From positions 1 through 64,000 of the forward strand of contig CANGUG010000007.1 of the NCBI GenBank assembly GCA_947457075.1: 64,000 bases of DNA, read 5' to 3'. The notes under the pieces were generated by a model, which searched no databases, had not been told where the DNA came from, and saw only the letters and a list, made by a program, of their open reading frames with translations. A program made the translations under genes and the position numbers. Origin of the DNA: Bacteroidota bacterium (GTDB lineage Bacteria; Bacteroidota; Bacteroidia; Chitinophagales; Chitinophagaceae). Shown piece after piece: positions 18,791-27,800 of the stretch. The first letter of the stretch is position 1. Every line of letters starts with the position of its first letter.

Positions 18791-19522
18791 ATGAATTTTA
18801 TTGAGAAAATAAAGCTTCGACATAGAGCCTTAAAATATAAAAACAGAGACGACAAAGGGGGTATCGCGTATATCAATGAAGCAGTAAAAAATGGCAACAC
18901 CGTATTAGATATTGGCGCACATAAAGGAGGCTACTTGTATTTCATGCAAAAATTGGTAGGCCCTAAGGGACAAATTCATGCTTTTGAACCTCAATCCCTT
19001 TTATATGCTTATTTGGTAAAAATGAAACCCATCATGCGCTGGGATAATGTGACCATTAACAATATAGCTTTGTCTGATAACGATGCTACCGCAACGCTTT
19101 ATATCCCTTCCAACTTAACTGGCCAATCCTCCTCCCCTAGTGCTACCATTTATGAGCAACATAATTTAGGAGCAGTTAGCAAAACGGAAACGGTACACAC
19201 TACATCGATGGACCAATACTGTGTAAAGCACCAAATAAAACCCGATGTTTTAAAAATTGATGTAGAAGGAAATGAATTAAAAGTATTTAAAGGCGCAATT
19301 CAAATTTTACAAAAATACAAGCCTAAAATAATTGTTGAAATTGAAGCGGTACATGTAGGCAAAGAAAGGGTTTTAGAAACCATTGCATTTTTAACCCAAT
19401 TAGGTTACAGCGGAAAGTTTATTTGTGGTACAGCCCAATTACCCATCGCTGAATTTACTTTTGAGCAATACCAAAACTTGGACAATAAAGCACAGTATTC
19501 GAATAATTTTATTTTCGAGTAA
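18791..19522 (+). CDS. FkbM-family SAM-dependent methyltransferase
   Basis: A 243-residue Rossmann methyltransferase. Motif I reads VLDIGAHKGGYLYFM, the acidic loop HAFEPQ binds the SAM ribose, and the family core VLKIDVEGNELKVFKGA follows. FkbM-type enzymes usually O-methylate sugars or polyketides; the substrate here cannot be told. It stands alone between a repeat array and the convergent TatD gene, so horizontal acquisition is possible, but base use does not look unusual. Confidence 0.85.
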   Translation: MNFIEKIKLRHRALKYKNRDDKGGIAYINEAVKNGNTVLDIGAHKGGYLYFMQKLVGPKGQIHAFEPQSLLYAYLVKMKPIMRWDNVTINNIALSDNDATATLYIPSNLTGQSSSPSATIYEQHNLGAVSKTETVHTTSMDQYCVKHQIKPDVLKIDVEGNELKVFKGAIQILQKYKPKIIVEIEAVHVGKERVLETIAFLTQLGYSGKFICGTAQLPIAEFTFEQYQNLDNKAQYSNNFIFE

Positions 19523-19542
19523 GCTTACAAATTCAAAGGCAT

Positions 19543-20310
19543 TTAAATCCCAAACAACCTTTCCGCATTGGCGGTAGTGATGGCGGCAATTTCGTGCAAA
19601 GGCATTTCTTTTATTTCTGCTAATTTTTTTGCCACTTCTAGCATAAAGGCAGGCTCATTTCTTTTTCCTCTATAAGGGACAGGAGGTAAATAAGGGGCAT
19701 CTGTTTCTAAAAACAAATACTCCATTGGAATCTCTTTAATTGCTTCTGCTACCCCTGCATTTTTATAGGTTAATACGCCACCAAGACCTAGATAAAAATC
19801 CATATCAATAATTTGCTGCGCCGACTCCTTACTCCCACTAAAGCAATGAAAAGCCCCGCGTAGTCCTTTTTTTGCAAAAGGTTTCACGGCTTCAATGGTT
19901 TCTCCCATCGCATTGCGTGTATGAATGACTATAGGGGTATTATAATCGATGGCCCATTGCATTTGAATTTCAAAAGCCTTGTATTGTTGTTCGGTAAAAG
20001 TTTTGTCCCAATAAAAATCCAAGCCAATCTCACCAATGGCCACAAATTTTCTTTTCGCCAGCCATTGTTCCACAATTGCTAGTTCTGAAAGATAATTTTC
20101 CTTTACATAGCAGGGATGTAAACCCATCATGGCAATGCAGGAATCCGGATAATTGGCCTCCAATGACAACATATTATCAATACAACTACTATCTATGCCT
20201 GGCATCAGAATTTTTTCTACCCCATTAGAAGCAGCATTTTTTAAAATAGCTTCTATTTCAGGCAGGATGGTATCGTCGTAAATATGAGCATGAGTGTCTA
20301 TAAAACGCAT
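19543..20310 (-). CDS. TatD-family metal-dependent hydrolase/DNase
   Basis: A 255-residue TIM-barrel hydrolase with metal ligands in IDTHAHIYDD, GEIGLDFYWD, VIHTRNA, FHCFSG and LETDAPYLPP. TatD/YcfH proteins are 3'-5' deoxyribonucleases or related quality-control enzymes. Start MRFIDTHAH at 20310 is chosen because the family begins at this motif; in-frame upstream starts at 20328 and 20352 would add a Lys/Phe-rich tail encoded by poly-A/T runs. Confidence 0.92.
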   Translation of the reverse strand: MRFIDTHAHIYDDTILPEIEAILKNAASNGVEKILMPGIDSSCIDNMLSLEANYPDSCIAMMGLHPCYVKENYLSELAIVEQWLAKRKFVAIGEIGLDFYWDKTFTEQQYKAFEIQMQWAIDYNTPIVIHTRNAMGETIEAVKPFAKKGLRGAFHCFSGSKESAQQIIDMDFYLGLGGVLTYKNAGVAEAIKEIPMEYLFLETDAPYLPPVPYRGKRNEPAFMLEVAKKLAEIKEMPLHEIAAITTANAERLFGI

Positions 20311-20455
20311 AAATGACTGCTTATTCATGCAAAAAAAAGGTTTTTTTTTCACCTTACATACTAAAACTATTTATTTCATCGTTTTAGCACTTGGACGATA
20401 GGTCTTATTAGTACAGACTTTATCTTTTTGTTTTTTATAGGGTACGGATTATACA

Positions 20456-20488
20456 GGCCGAGGTTTCTACCTTGGCCTTCTTTTTTTT
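20456..20488 (+). terminator. Orphan intrinsic terminator on the plus strand
   Basis: A 9-bp stem, GGCCGAGGT with ACCTTGGCC, around TTCT, followed by a run of ten or more pyrimidines, mostly T. No plus-strand gene ends here: both neighbours (TatD and the deacetylase) read leftward. The strand just upstream (about 20353-20455) has no open frame, so it may hold a small RNA. Confidence 0.6.
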
Positions 20489-20511
20489 GGAAAAATTAAG
20501 GCTAAAAACAT

Positions 20512-21135
20512 TTAAAAAATGCTTTCAAAACGATATCCCCGTTTGGAAAAATAGTCCAATACCATGGGTAAAGCAATGGACATTCTATCCCATGCTTTTT
20601 GACTATCATGAAATACAATAATGGATCCAGGTTGGGTATGTTTAATTACGTTGCGTGCACAATCTTCTCCACTTAATGTCTTATCAAAATCGGCGCTCAA
20701 TACATCCCACATAATTATTTTGTTAGGGAGATGAGGGGCAGATTTCAATTGGCGAATTTGTTTTTGGGTAATGCGCCCGTAAGGAGGTCTGAATAAATTA
20801 CTGTCAATTAAATTAGTAGCGTCTTTAATATTGTCGATATAAATATTGGCAGGTGTATTCCATCCATTTAAATGATCATAGGTATGGTTCCCTACTGCAT
20901 GCCCTTCAATTAAAATGGACTCATAAATATTGGGGTGTTTGAGTACATTATTCCCAATGCAAAAAAAAGTAGCTTTTGCATTGTATTTTTTTAATTCAGC
21001 TAAAACAAAAGGGGTTGCTTCAGGATGCGGCCCATCATCAAAACTTAAATAAATCACCTTTTCCTTGGAGGGAATATTCCATATACATTTTGGATAAAAT
21101 GCACGCAGCCAAAAAGGTGTTTTAATCAAATACAT
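20512..21135 (-). CDS. Polysaccharide deacetylase (CE4, NodB homology)
   Basis: A 207-residue NodB domain that would remove acetyl groups from peptidoglycan or another GlcNAc polymer. Motifs in order: SFDDGPH (catalytic base and metal Asp), GNHTYDH (metal His pair), RPPYGR, WDVLSADFD and IIVFHDS. No signal peptide is evident, though a short hydrophobic N-terminus (MYLIKTPFWLRAFY) could associate with the membrane. ATG 21135 coincides with the predicted transcription start, so the transcript would be leaderless. Confidence 0.9.
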   Translation of the reverse strand: MYLIKTPFWLRAFYPKCIWNIPSKEKVIYLSFDDGPHPEATPFVLAELKKYNAKATFFCIGNNVLKHPNIYESILIEGHAVGNHTYDHLNGWNTPANIYIDNIKDATNLIDSNLFRPPYGRITQKQIRQLKSAPHLPNKIIMWDVLSADFDKTLSGEDCARNVIKHTQPGSIIVFHDSQKAWDRMSIALPMVLDYFSKRGYRFESIF

Positions 21136-21138
21136 ACC

Positions 21139-21146
21139 CAAAGATA
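21139..21146 (-). promoter_or_regulatory. -7 promoter box of the deacetylase gene
   Basis: TATCTTTG on the minus strand; predicted transcription start at 21135, the A of the start codon. Confidence 0.6.
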
Positions 21147-21172
21147 AATAGTTCTTTTGCCCGTATGAATAT

Positions 21173-21180
21173 TATCTTTG
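21173..21180 (+). promoter_or_regulatory. -7 promoter box of gltX
   Basis: TATCTTTG on the plus strand; transcription start near 21184 leaves a 14-nt leader. It is divergent from the deacetylase promoter 26 bp away. Confidence 0.6.
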
Positions 21181-21197
21181 TAAAAATGAAGTAAAGT

Positions 21198-22727
21198 ATG
21201 GACGCAAAGGTTAGAGTTCGATTTGCCCCCTCTCCCACAGGCGGTTTACATTTGGGGGGTGTTAGAACCGTTTTATTCAATTATTTATTTGCCAAACACA
21301 ATAACGGAGAATTTATTCTAAGAATTGAGGATACTGACCAAACCCGTTTTGTCCCCGGAGCAGAACAATATATTCAAGATACTTTAGCTTGGTGTGGTTT
21401 AACACCTGATGAAAGTCCATTGCATGGTGGCCCTTATGGACCTTATCGCCAAAGCGAACGCAAGGCCATGTATAAACAATATGCCGATAAATTAATTGCC
21501 CAAGGCAATGCTTATTATGCATTTGATACCCCGGAGGATTTAGACAACAAACGTAAAGAAGTACCTAATTTTCAATACAGTCGTGCCCATCGAATGGACA
21601 TGAAAAATTCATTGTCCCTTTCAAAAGAAGAGGTAGATGAATTATTAAAAAATAATACACCGCATGTTATTAGAATTAAAGTGCCAGAAAATGAGGAAGT
21701 AAGTTTGGAAGATGTGATTAGAGGGCAGGTAAGCTTTGATACCAATATGGTGGACGATAAGGTTTTATTAAAAGCCGACGGTATGCCTACGTATCACCTT
21801 GCGGTGGTGGTAGATGATCATTTAATGAAAATTACGCATGCTTTTAGAGGGGAAGAATGGTTGCCTAGTGCACCGGTGCATGTATTGTTATGGAAATATT
21901 TATTTGGCTTAGAGCAAATGCCAAAATGGGCGCATCTTCCTTTAATCTTAAAGCCTGATGGCAATGGGAAATTAAGTAAGCGAGATGGAGAACGTTTAGG
22001 GTTTCCGGTGTTTGCCATGGATTGGTTTGACCCCAATACCAACACAACAACTATTGGTTTTAAAGAGCGTGGATTTGTTCCCGAAGCATTTGTGAACTTA
22101 TTGGCAATGCTTGGATGGAATGATGGAACCGATAAGGAAATATATACCATCGAAGAATTGATTGCAGGATTCTCTTTGGATAGAGTGCATAAAGGCGGCG
22201 CTAAATTTGATTACGAAAAAGCAAAGTGGTTTAATGGAGAGTGGATAAAGAAAATGGAGAATGAAAAATTAGCTGCTTTAGTGCAACCCTATTTTGATAA
22301 AGAAGGCATTGAAATACATGATAAAGCCTATTTAGTTAAAGTCATTGGATTGGTCAAAGAACGATGTCAATTATTGCCTGATTTTATTACACAGTCCAGT
22401 TTTTATTTTAAAGCGCCTACCCAAATTGATACCGCCAGTGTTGCACCAAAATGGGACGCTAAAAAAACTGAATTCTTTACCGAGTTGGCGGCAATATATA
22501 ATAGCAAAATTGAAAGCGGTGTAATTACTGCTCCTGCTATTGATTTAGAAGCCGCGTTTAAAGATTTAGTAGCCAAGCACGAATTAAAGCCAGGTGAATT
22601 AATGTTGCCATTTAGAATTATGTTGGTGGGAGGCAAATTTGGACCCGGGGTTTTTGAAATTGTAGAAACCATTGAGCTAAAAGAAACCATTGCAAGAATT
22701 CAATATAGCTTGCAATTATTATCATAG
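21198..22727 (+). CDS. gltX: Glutamate--tRNA ligase
   Basis: Class I aminoacyl-tRNA synthetase of 509 residues, charging tRNA-Glu. HIGH-type motif reads PSPTGGLHLGGVRT, followed by FILRIEDTDQTR, and the KMSKS-type motif is GKLSKRDG. The C-terminal helical anticodon domain is complete. It heads a co-directional run with the B12-binding protein and enoyl-CoA hydratase. Confidence 0.97.
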   Translation: MDAKVRVRFAPSPTGGLHLGGVRTVLFNYLFAKHNNGEFILRIEDTDQTRFVPGAEQYIQDTLAWCGLTPDESPLHGGPYGPYRQSERKAMYKQYADKLIAQGNAYYAFDTPEDLDNKRKEVPNFQYSRAHRMDMKNSLSLSKEEVDELLKNNTPHVIRIKVPENEEVSLEDVIRGQVSFDTNMVDDKVLLKADGMPTYHLAVVVDDHLMKITHAFRGEEWLPSAPVHVLLWKYLFGLEQMPKWAHLPLILKPDGNGKLSKRDGERLGFPVFAMDWFDPNTNTTTIGFKERGFVPEAFVNLLAMLGWNDGTDKEIYTIEELIAGFSLDRVHKGGAKFDYEKAKWFNGEWIKKMENEKLAALVQPYFDKEGIEIHDKAYLVKVIGLVKERCQLLPDFITQSSFYFKAPTQIDTASVAPKWDAKKTEFFTELAAIYNSKIESGVITAPAIDLEAAFKDLVAKHELKPGELMLPFRIMLVGGKFGPGVFEIVETIELKETIARIQYSLQLLS

Positions 22728-22772
22728 AATTGGTGTAACTTGTCAACACTAAGCATGCTAAAATAAATCCGA

Positions 22773-23183
22773 ATGAGCGCAGAGAAACCAATTAGAGTAT
22801 TAGTAGCAAAAGTAGGCCTGGATGGCCATGATCGAGGTGCCAAAGTAATTGCTTCTGCATTAAGAGATGCAGGTATGGAAGTAATTTACACTGGGCTAAG
22901 ACAGAGTCCAGAGATGGTTGTTCAAGCAGCATTGCAAGAAGATGTGGACGCCATTGGGATTAGTATTTTATCGGGCGCGCACATGACTATTTTCCCGAAA
23001 GTATATCAATTGATGCAAGAAAAAGGATTAACCAATACCTTACTTACAGGTGGGGGTATTATTCCCGAGGAGGACAATGCCACTTTAAGTGCAATGGGTA
23101 TTGGAACCCTGTTTAGCCCTGGTGCCAATACCAGTGATATTGCAGACTACATAAAAAATTGGGTAGCAACACACAGAAAATAA
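22773..23183 (+). CDS. Stand-alone cobalamin-binding domain protein (methylmalonyl-CoA mutase C-terminal type)
   Basis: A 136-residue protein made only of the B12-binding Rossmann-like domain of acyl-CoA mutases: the base-off ligand motif [11 protein letters not shown] (His coordinates cobalt), then SILSGAH and LLTGGGIIP for the nucleotide tail. It would serve as the small subunit of a two-subunit mutase such as methylmalonyl-CoA or isobutyryl-CoA mutase; no large subunit is encoded in the window. Next come an enoyl-CoA hydratase (32 bp) and, before it, gltX (45 bp). Confidence 0.88.
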   Translation: MSAEKPIRVLVAKVGLDGHDRGAKVIASALRDAGMEVIYTGLRQSPEMVVQAALQEDVDAIGISILSGAHMTIFPKVYQLMQEKGLTNTLLTGGGIIPEEDNATLSAMGIGTLFSPGANTSDIADYIKNWVATHRK

Positions 23184-23215
23184 AATTGCTTTCTTCACTT
23201 AAAAAATGCTTCTAT

Positions 23216-23995
23216 ATGTCTTTCCAAACTTTATTTACAAAAATGGAAGATCATACTTTGATCATTACCATTAATCGTCCTGATGTTTTAAATGCTTTAA
23301 ATAAACAAGTAATCAATGACCTAGATGCAGTGTTGGATCGAGTATATAAATTTCCAGAAATAAAAAGCGTAGTCATTACCGGTGCTGGATTAAAAAGTTT
23401 TGTAGCGGGTGCAGATATTATGGAATTTGAAGCGCTTTCAAAAGAAGAAGCCATTGCCGTAGCAAAAAGAGGGCAAGCGGTATTTGCTAAAATTGAACAT
23501 TCCCCTAAACCGATTATCGCTTGTGTAAATGGTTTTGCATTGGGTGGCGGTTGTGAATTGGCCATGAGTTGCCATTTTGTAATTGCCTCCGAGAGTGCCA
23601 TATTTGGACAGCCCGAAGTGAATTTGGGTATCATGGTTGGGTACGGGGGTTCTCAGCGATTAACACAGCGTGTAGGCAAAGGCAGGGCGATGGAATTAAT
23701 TATCACAGGAAAAACCATTAATGCAACCCAAGCCATGAATTATGGCCTAGTCAATTACGTGGTGCCGCAAACCGAATTATTAGACAAAGCATTTTCAATA
23801 TTAAAAGTGGTGCACGAAAAATCTGCCATTGCAGTGGGTAATTCCATAAAAGCGATTAATGCGGTATGGGATGAATCGGTAAATGGGTATGATGTGGAGG
23901 CTAATTTATTTGGCGATTGCTTTTCAAGTGATGACGCCAAAGAAGGTATTGCCGCCTTTAAAGAAAAAAGAAAGCCGCATTTTAAGGGCCACTAA
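23216..23995 (+). CDS. Enoyl-CoA hydratase/isomerase (crotonase family)
   Basis: A 259-residue crotonase that hydrates trans-2-enoyl-CoA in fatty or branched-chain acid breakdown. It has the oxyanion-hole segments SFVAGADIMEF and NGFALGGGCELAMSC and keeps both catalytic glutamates (GGCEL and FGQPEVNLG). Start MSFQTLFTKMEDH at 23216 fits the family; a longer upstream reading would overlap the B12 gene. Joint location with the B12-binding subunit suggests acyl-CoA catabolism. Confidence 0.9.
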   Translation: MSFQTLFTKMEDHTLIITINRPDVLNALNKQVINDLDAVLDRVYKFPEIKSVVITGAGLKSFVAGADIMEFEALSKEEAIAVAKRGQAVFAKIEHSPKPIIACVNGFALGGGCELAMSCHFVIASESAIFGQPEVNLGIMVGYGGSQRLTQRVGKGRAMELIITGKTINATQAMNYGLVNYVVPQTELLDKAFSILKVVHEKSAIAVGNSIKAINAVWDESVNGYDVEANLFGDCFSSDDAKEGIAAFKEKRKPHFKGH

Positions 23996-24100
23996 TCCAA
24001 TTGGCATTATGCAATCGATAGCATGATTTTAGTTGGTTCAAGCTACCCTCTTTAGCAAGTTTTACTTCAATTTCTTGCCCTAAATTTAATTTGGGAGTCT

Positions 24101-24108
24101 TACCTTTG
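24101..24108 (+). promoter_or_regulatory. -7 promoter box of fumC
   Basis: TACCTTTG with TTG at 24075-24077 in roughly the -33 position; transcription start near 24112, leader of about 18 nt. Confidence 0.6.
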
Positions 24109-24129
24109 CGGTAGCTAAAAATACCTTAT

Positions 24130-25524
24130 ATGGAATACAGAATTGAGAAAGACACAATGGGTGAAGTAAAAGTACCTGCTCATGTTTATTGGGGTGCACA
24201 GACACAAAGAAGTATTGAGAATTTTAAAATTGCAGAAGACATTAATAGAATGCCGAAAGAAATAATTCGTGCATTTGCTTACTTAAAAAAAGCGGCAGCT
24301 TTAACCAATTATGATGCAGGTGTTTTACCAAAAGAAAAATGTGATTTAATTGGTCAGGTATGTGACGAAATTTTAGCCGGAAAATTAGATGATCAATTTC
24401 CATTAGTCGTATGGCAAACCGGAAGTGGTACACAAAGCAATATGAACATGAACGAGGTAATTGCCTATCGTGCTCATGTGATAAATGGAGGTAGCCTTAC
24501 TGATAAAGAGAAATTTATTCATCCAAACGACGATGTAAATAAATCACAGTCATCCAATGATACTTTCCCAACCGCAATGCATATTGCAGCCTACAAAATT
24601 TTGAGAGAAGTAACTATTCCAGGTATTACTACTTTAAAAAATACATTGGATGCAAAAAGTGCGGAGTTTATGCATATTGTAAAAATTGGACGTACGCATT
24701 TTATGGACGCAACCCCACTTACTTTAGGCCAAGAAATTAGTGGTTATGCAAGTCAATTAAAACATGGATTAAAAGCCATTGAAAATACATTTGCACATTT
24801 AAGCGAATTGGCATTGGGTGGAACTGCTGTAGGTACAGGTATCAATACTCCAAAAGGATATTCCGAAAATGTAGCAAAGCATATTGCTAACTTAACAGGT
24901 TTGCCATTTGTAACTGCCGAAAATAAATTTGAAGCATTGGCTGCACATGATGCGATTGTAGAATCACATGGTGCATTGAAAACAGTGGCAGTGAGTTTAA
25001 TGAAAATCGCCAATGATGTGCGCATGCTATCCTCAGGACCAAGAAGCGGAATTGGTGAATTATTTATTCCTGACAATGAACCAGGTTCATCCATTATGCC
25101 AGGTAAAGTAAACCCAACTCAATCAGAAGCGTTAACCATGATTGCAGCACAGGTAATGGGTAATGATGTGGCTATTAATGTAGGTGGCTCCATGGGACAC
25201 TTTGAATTGAATGTTTTCAAACCAGTAATGATTTATAATTTCTTACATAGTGCAAGATTAATTGGGGATGGATGTATGAGCTTTAATGAAAAATGTGCTA
25301 TTGGATTAGCACCCATCGAAGAAAATATTAATAAGCATGTAAACAACAGTTTAATGTTGGTGACTTCCTTAAATACAAAAATTGGTTATTATAAATCGGC
25401 TGAGATTGCACAAAAAGCACATAAGGAAGGCACTACTTTAAAAGAAATGGCGGTGAAATTAGGTTATGTTACTCCTGAGGAGTTTGATGCATGGGTAGTG
25501 CCTAAGGATATGGTTGGACTTTAA
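24130..25524 (+). CDS. fumC: Class II fumarate hydratase
   Basis: Interconverts fumarate and malate in the TCA cycle without an iron-sulfur cluster. The 464-residue protein shows [29 protein letters not shown] (catalytic region), [16 protein letters not shown] and the superfamily signature [13 protein letters not shown]. Argininosuccinate lyase and aspartase share the last motif, but the first two blocks are fumarase-like. Its stop abuts the convergent gene's stop within a TTAATTAA palindrome. Confidence 0.95.
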   Translation: MEYRIEKDTMGEVKVPAHVYWGAQTQRSIENFKIAEDINRMPKEIIRAFAYLKKAAALTNYDAGVLPKEKCDLIGQVCDEILAGKLDDQFPLVVWQTGSGTQSNMNMNEVIAYRAHVINGGSLTDKEKFIHPNDDVNKSQSSNDTFPTAMHIAAYKILREVTIPGITTLKNTLDAKSAEFMHIVKIGRTHFMDATPLTLGQEISGYASQLKHGLKAIENTFAHLSELALGGTAVGTGINTPKGYSENVAKHIANLTGLPFVTAENKFEALAAHDAIVESHGALKTVAVSLMKIANDVRMLSSGPRSGIGELFIPDNEPGSSIMPGKVNPTQSEALTMIAAQVMGNDVAINVGGSMGHFELNVFKPVMIYNFLHSARLIGDGCMSFNEKCAIGLAPIEENINKHVNNSLMLVTSLNTKIGYYKSAEIAQKAHKEGTTLKEMAVKLGYVTPEEFDAWVVPKDMVGL

Positions 25525-26010
25525 TTAAAACTTCCAGCCAAAACCAATTCCTCCATAAAAAGGAAATATACCGTCCTCTGTAATCACAGGATTCATGGTG
25601 GCTCTAAAGGTAAAGCCCCCATCCTTGGGTTGTAAACGATAGCCAAAGGTTGTGTGTCCAAAACTTCCACTAAATATGCCGCTATCATCGGGGTTGACCG
25701 TAATAATGGTAAAACCAGCACCAAATTCAAAGAAGTTTCTATTGTCCTTGGAAGCAATATAATTTAAGCCCACCGGAATAGTGAGTAAGTTTACATCATA
25801 ATCGGGGATGCCTCCAATACCTGCCCTGAATCCTAGCCCCTGTCCAGTTTTGTTAAAACGCATATCGTAATTGACCGAAGCCAAGCCTGGTCCACCCAAT
25901 TCAAAAAAGATAGATTTTGAATAAACATTATTAGATGACCCATTTTGTTGTGCCTGTAAACAAGATGTCATAAAAAATAAAAGCGCCGTGATTAAAACTA
26001 TTTTTTTCAT
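25525..26010 (-). CDS. Secreted beta-barrel-like protein of unknown function
   Basis: 161 residues with an export signal (MKKIVLITALLFFMTSCLQAQQ), which could be a lipoprotein signal (Cys after MTS) or a signal peptidase I site after QA. The mature part is Gly- and aromatic-rich with alternating strands and ends in FGWKF, as in small outer-membrane barrels. Start 26010 is chosen because the upstream extension is not signal-like. It follows the amidohydrolase gene in the same direction. I cannot name a family. Confidence 0.65.
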   Translation of the reverse strand: MKKIVLITALLFFMTSCLQAQQNGSSNNVYSKSIFFELGGPGLASVNYDMRFNKTGQGLGFRAGIGGIPDYDVNLLTIPVGLNYIASKDNRNFFEFGAGFTIITVNPDDSGIFSGSFGHTTFGYRLQPKDGGFTFRATMNPVITEDGIFPFYGGIGFGWKF

Positions 26011-26060
26011 GTGATATTGATTAATTGAATTTGGTGGACCCGATAAAAATAAAATCATTC

Positions 26061-27686
26061 CTAATAAACTCTTTCCCCATTCACATAAGTGTTTTTCACT
26101 TTAATATGTAAGATACTGTCTGTAGGCACTTTCATTAAGTCCTTGTCCAAAATAATAAAGTCAGCCTTTTTACCCACTTCTAATGAACCCACTATTTTTT
26201 CCATTCTATTGGCTTTTGCCGCCCATATGGTCATTCCTCGAATGGTTTGTTCACGTGTTAAGGCATTTTCCATTTGAAAGCCTCCTGCAGGAAAACCTTT
26301 GCTATCCTGTCTTGCCACCGAAGCCAAGAAAGTTTTAAAGGGATTAATTTCCTCCACAGGGAAATCTGTTCCCAAAGGCAACCAATTATTTTGTTCCAAT
26401 AATTGTTTATAAGCATAGCCCCCTTTTAGTCTTTCTTTACCTAGCCTGTCTTCTGCCCAATACATATCGCTAGTACCATGTGTAGGTTGTACAGAGGGGA
26501 TAATACTGTTGTCACCAAATAAATGAAAATCAGCCGGGTTAACAATTTGCGCATGTTCAATTCTCCAGCGTTTATCATTTTTCCCTTTCAAATATTTTGC
26601 ATACACGTTTAAAATAGTACGGTTGGCGCTATCTCCAATTGCATGGGTACACATTTGGAAATCGGTATTAATTAATTTAGCGGCAATCGAATCAAAATGC
26701 GCCTTACTGCTTAATAAAAAACCATTCCATCCCAACTTATCAGTATAGGCATGCAATAAACAAGCACCTCTGCTACCCAATGCCCCATCACTATATACTT
26801 TTACCCCTTTCACAAACAAGCGATCAGTGGTATAGCCACCTCCTGTAAAATATTTTGAACTATAGGAAGATGATTTATCGCTTAACATTACATACAAACG
26901 CATTTTTAGCTCATTGCTTTTTTGCAACGCATCAATTTGATCAATATCATCAGGACTTAAACCACAATCCGTTATGGTAGTTAACCCAGTGGCAAAACAA
27001 TTTTGCTGTGCAGCAGTTAACCAATTTTTATAATCATCGCTGGTAGCTTTGGGCACATTGCGCTCCACTACTCCCACTGCATTGTCAATTAATAAGCCAG
27101 TGAGCTTTCCATTTTGCATCATAAACTGTCCGCCTACCATGGTTTGGCCTGGCTTCACCCCTGCCAAATTCAAAGCAAAATCATTGGCAATACTTGCATG
27201 ACCATCCACTCTTTCTAATAATACTGGGCGATCTGGAAACAACGCATTTAACTCCGCATTGGTGGGGAACTGTTTGCCGGGAAAACGATTTTGATCCCAA
27301 CCTCTTCCTCTTATCCAGCTTTTACCTGGATGCTTTGCAGCAAAATCTTTTACTCTTGCTATGGCTTCTTCCCAAGTGGGTACAAACATTAAATCCACCG
27401 CATATAGGGATTGTCCATAGCCTACAAAATGGGCATGTGCATCAATAAAACCAGGATACACCGGCGCACCCTTTGCATCTACTACGCTATCGGATTTATA
27501 CTCTTTTAAAATTTCGTCATTCGTGCCTATTGCCACAATTTTACCGTCCTGCACTGCCATGGCTTCTGCCGTTGCAAAATCATTATTCACTGTATAAATT
27601 TGTGCATGGTGCACAATTAAATCCACTCTTTGGTTAATGCAAGAACTGCATAAAAAAACAATCGCAATGGCAAATAAATGGCGCAT
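26061..27686 (-). CDS. YtcJ-like amidohydrolase lipoprotein
   Basis: A 541-residue metal-dependent hydrolase of the amidohydrolase superfamily with a lipoprotein signal (FLCSSCINQ), so it acts outside the cytoplasm. Motifs are PGFIDAHAHF (metal HxH), GYGQSLYAVDL, GRGWDQNRFPG, ERVDGHAS, MCTHAIGDSANR, RWRIEHAQIV and GTDFPVEEINPF, ending with VGKKADFIILDKD. These match the YtcJ-like group (N-substituted formamide deformylase relatives). The substrate is unknown. Confidence 0.85.
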   Translation of the reverse strand: MRHLFAIAIVFLCSSCINQRVDLIVHHAQIYTVNNDFATAEAMAVQDGKIVAIGTNDEILKEYKSDSVVDAKGAPVYPGFIDAHAHFVGYGQSLYAVDLMFVPTWEEAIARVKDFAAKHPGKSWIRGRGWDQNRFPGKQFPTNAELNALFPDRPVLLERVDGHASIANDFALNLAGVKPGQTMVGGQFMMQNGKLTGLLIDNAVGVVERNVPKATSDDYKNWLTAAQQNCFATGLTTITDCGLSPDDIDQIDALQKSNELKMRLYVMLSDKSSSYSSKYFTGGGYTTDRLFVKGVKVYSDGALGSRGACLLHAYTDKLGWNGFLLSSKAHFDSIAAKLINTDFQMCTHAIGDSANRTILNVYAKYLKGKNDKRWRIEHAQIVNPADFHLFGDNSIIPSVQPTHGTSDMYWAEDRLGKERLKGGYAYKQLLEQNNWLPLGTDFPVEEINPFKTFLASVARQDSKGFPAGGFQMENALTREQTIRGMTIWAAKANRMEKIVGSLEVGKKADFIILDKDLMKVPTDSILHIKVKNTYVNGERVY

Positions 27687-27800
27687 AGTAATATTTTAGA
27701 AAATAAAAATAACTAAAAAAACCGTTGGATAAATTAATAAATCGAATGGGTAAAGGATTATTGATTGGGCGATCCCATTAAATCAATTAAAAAGGCTTGA

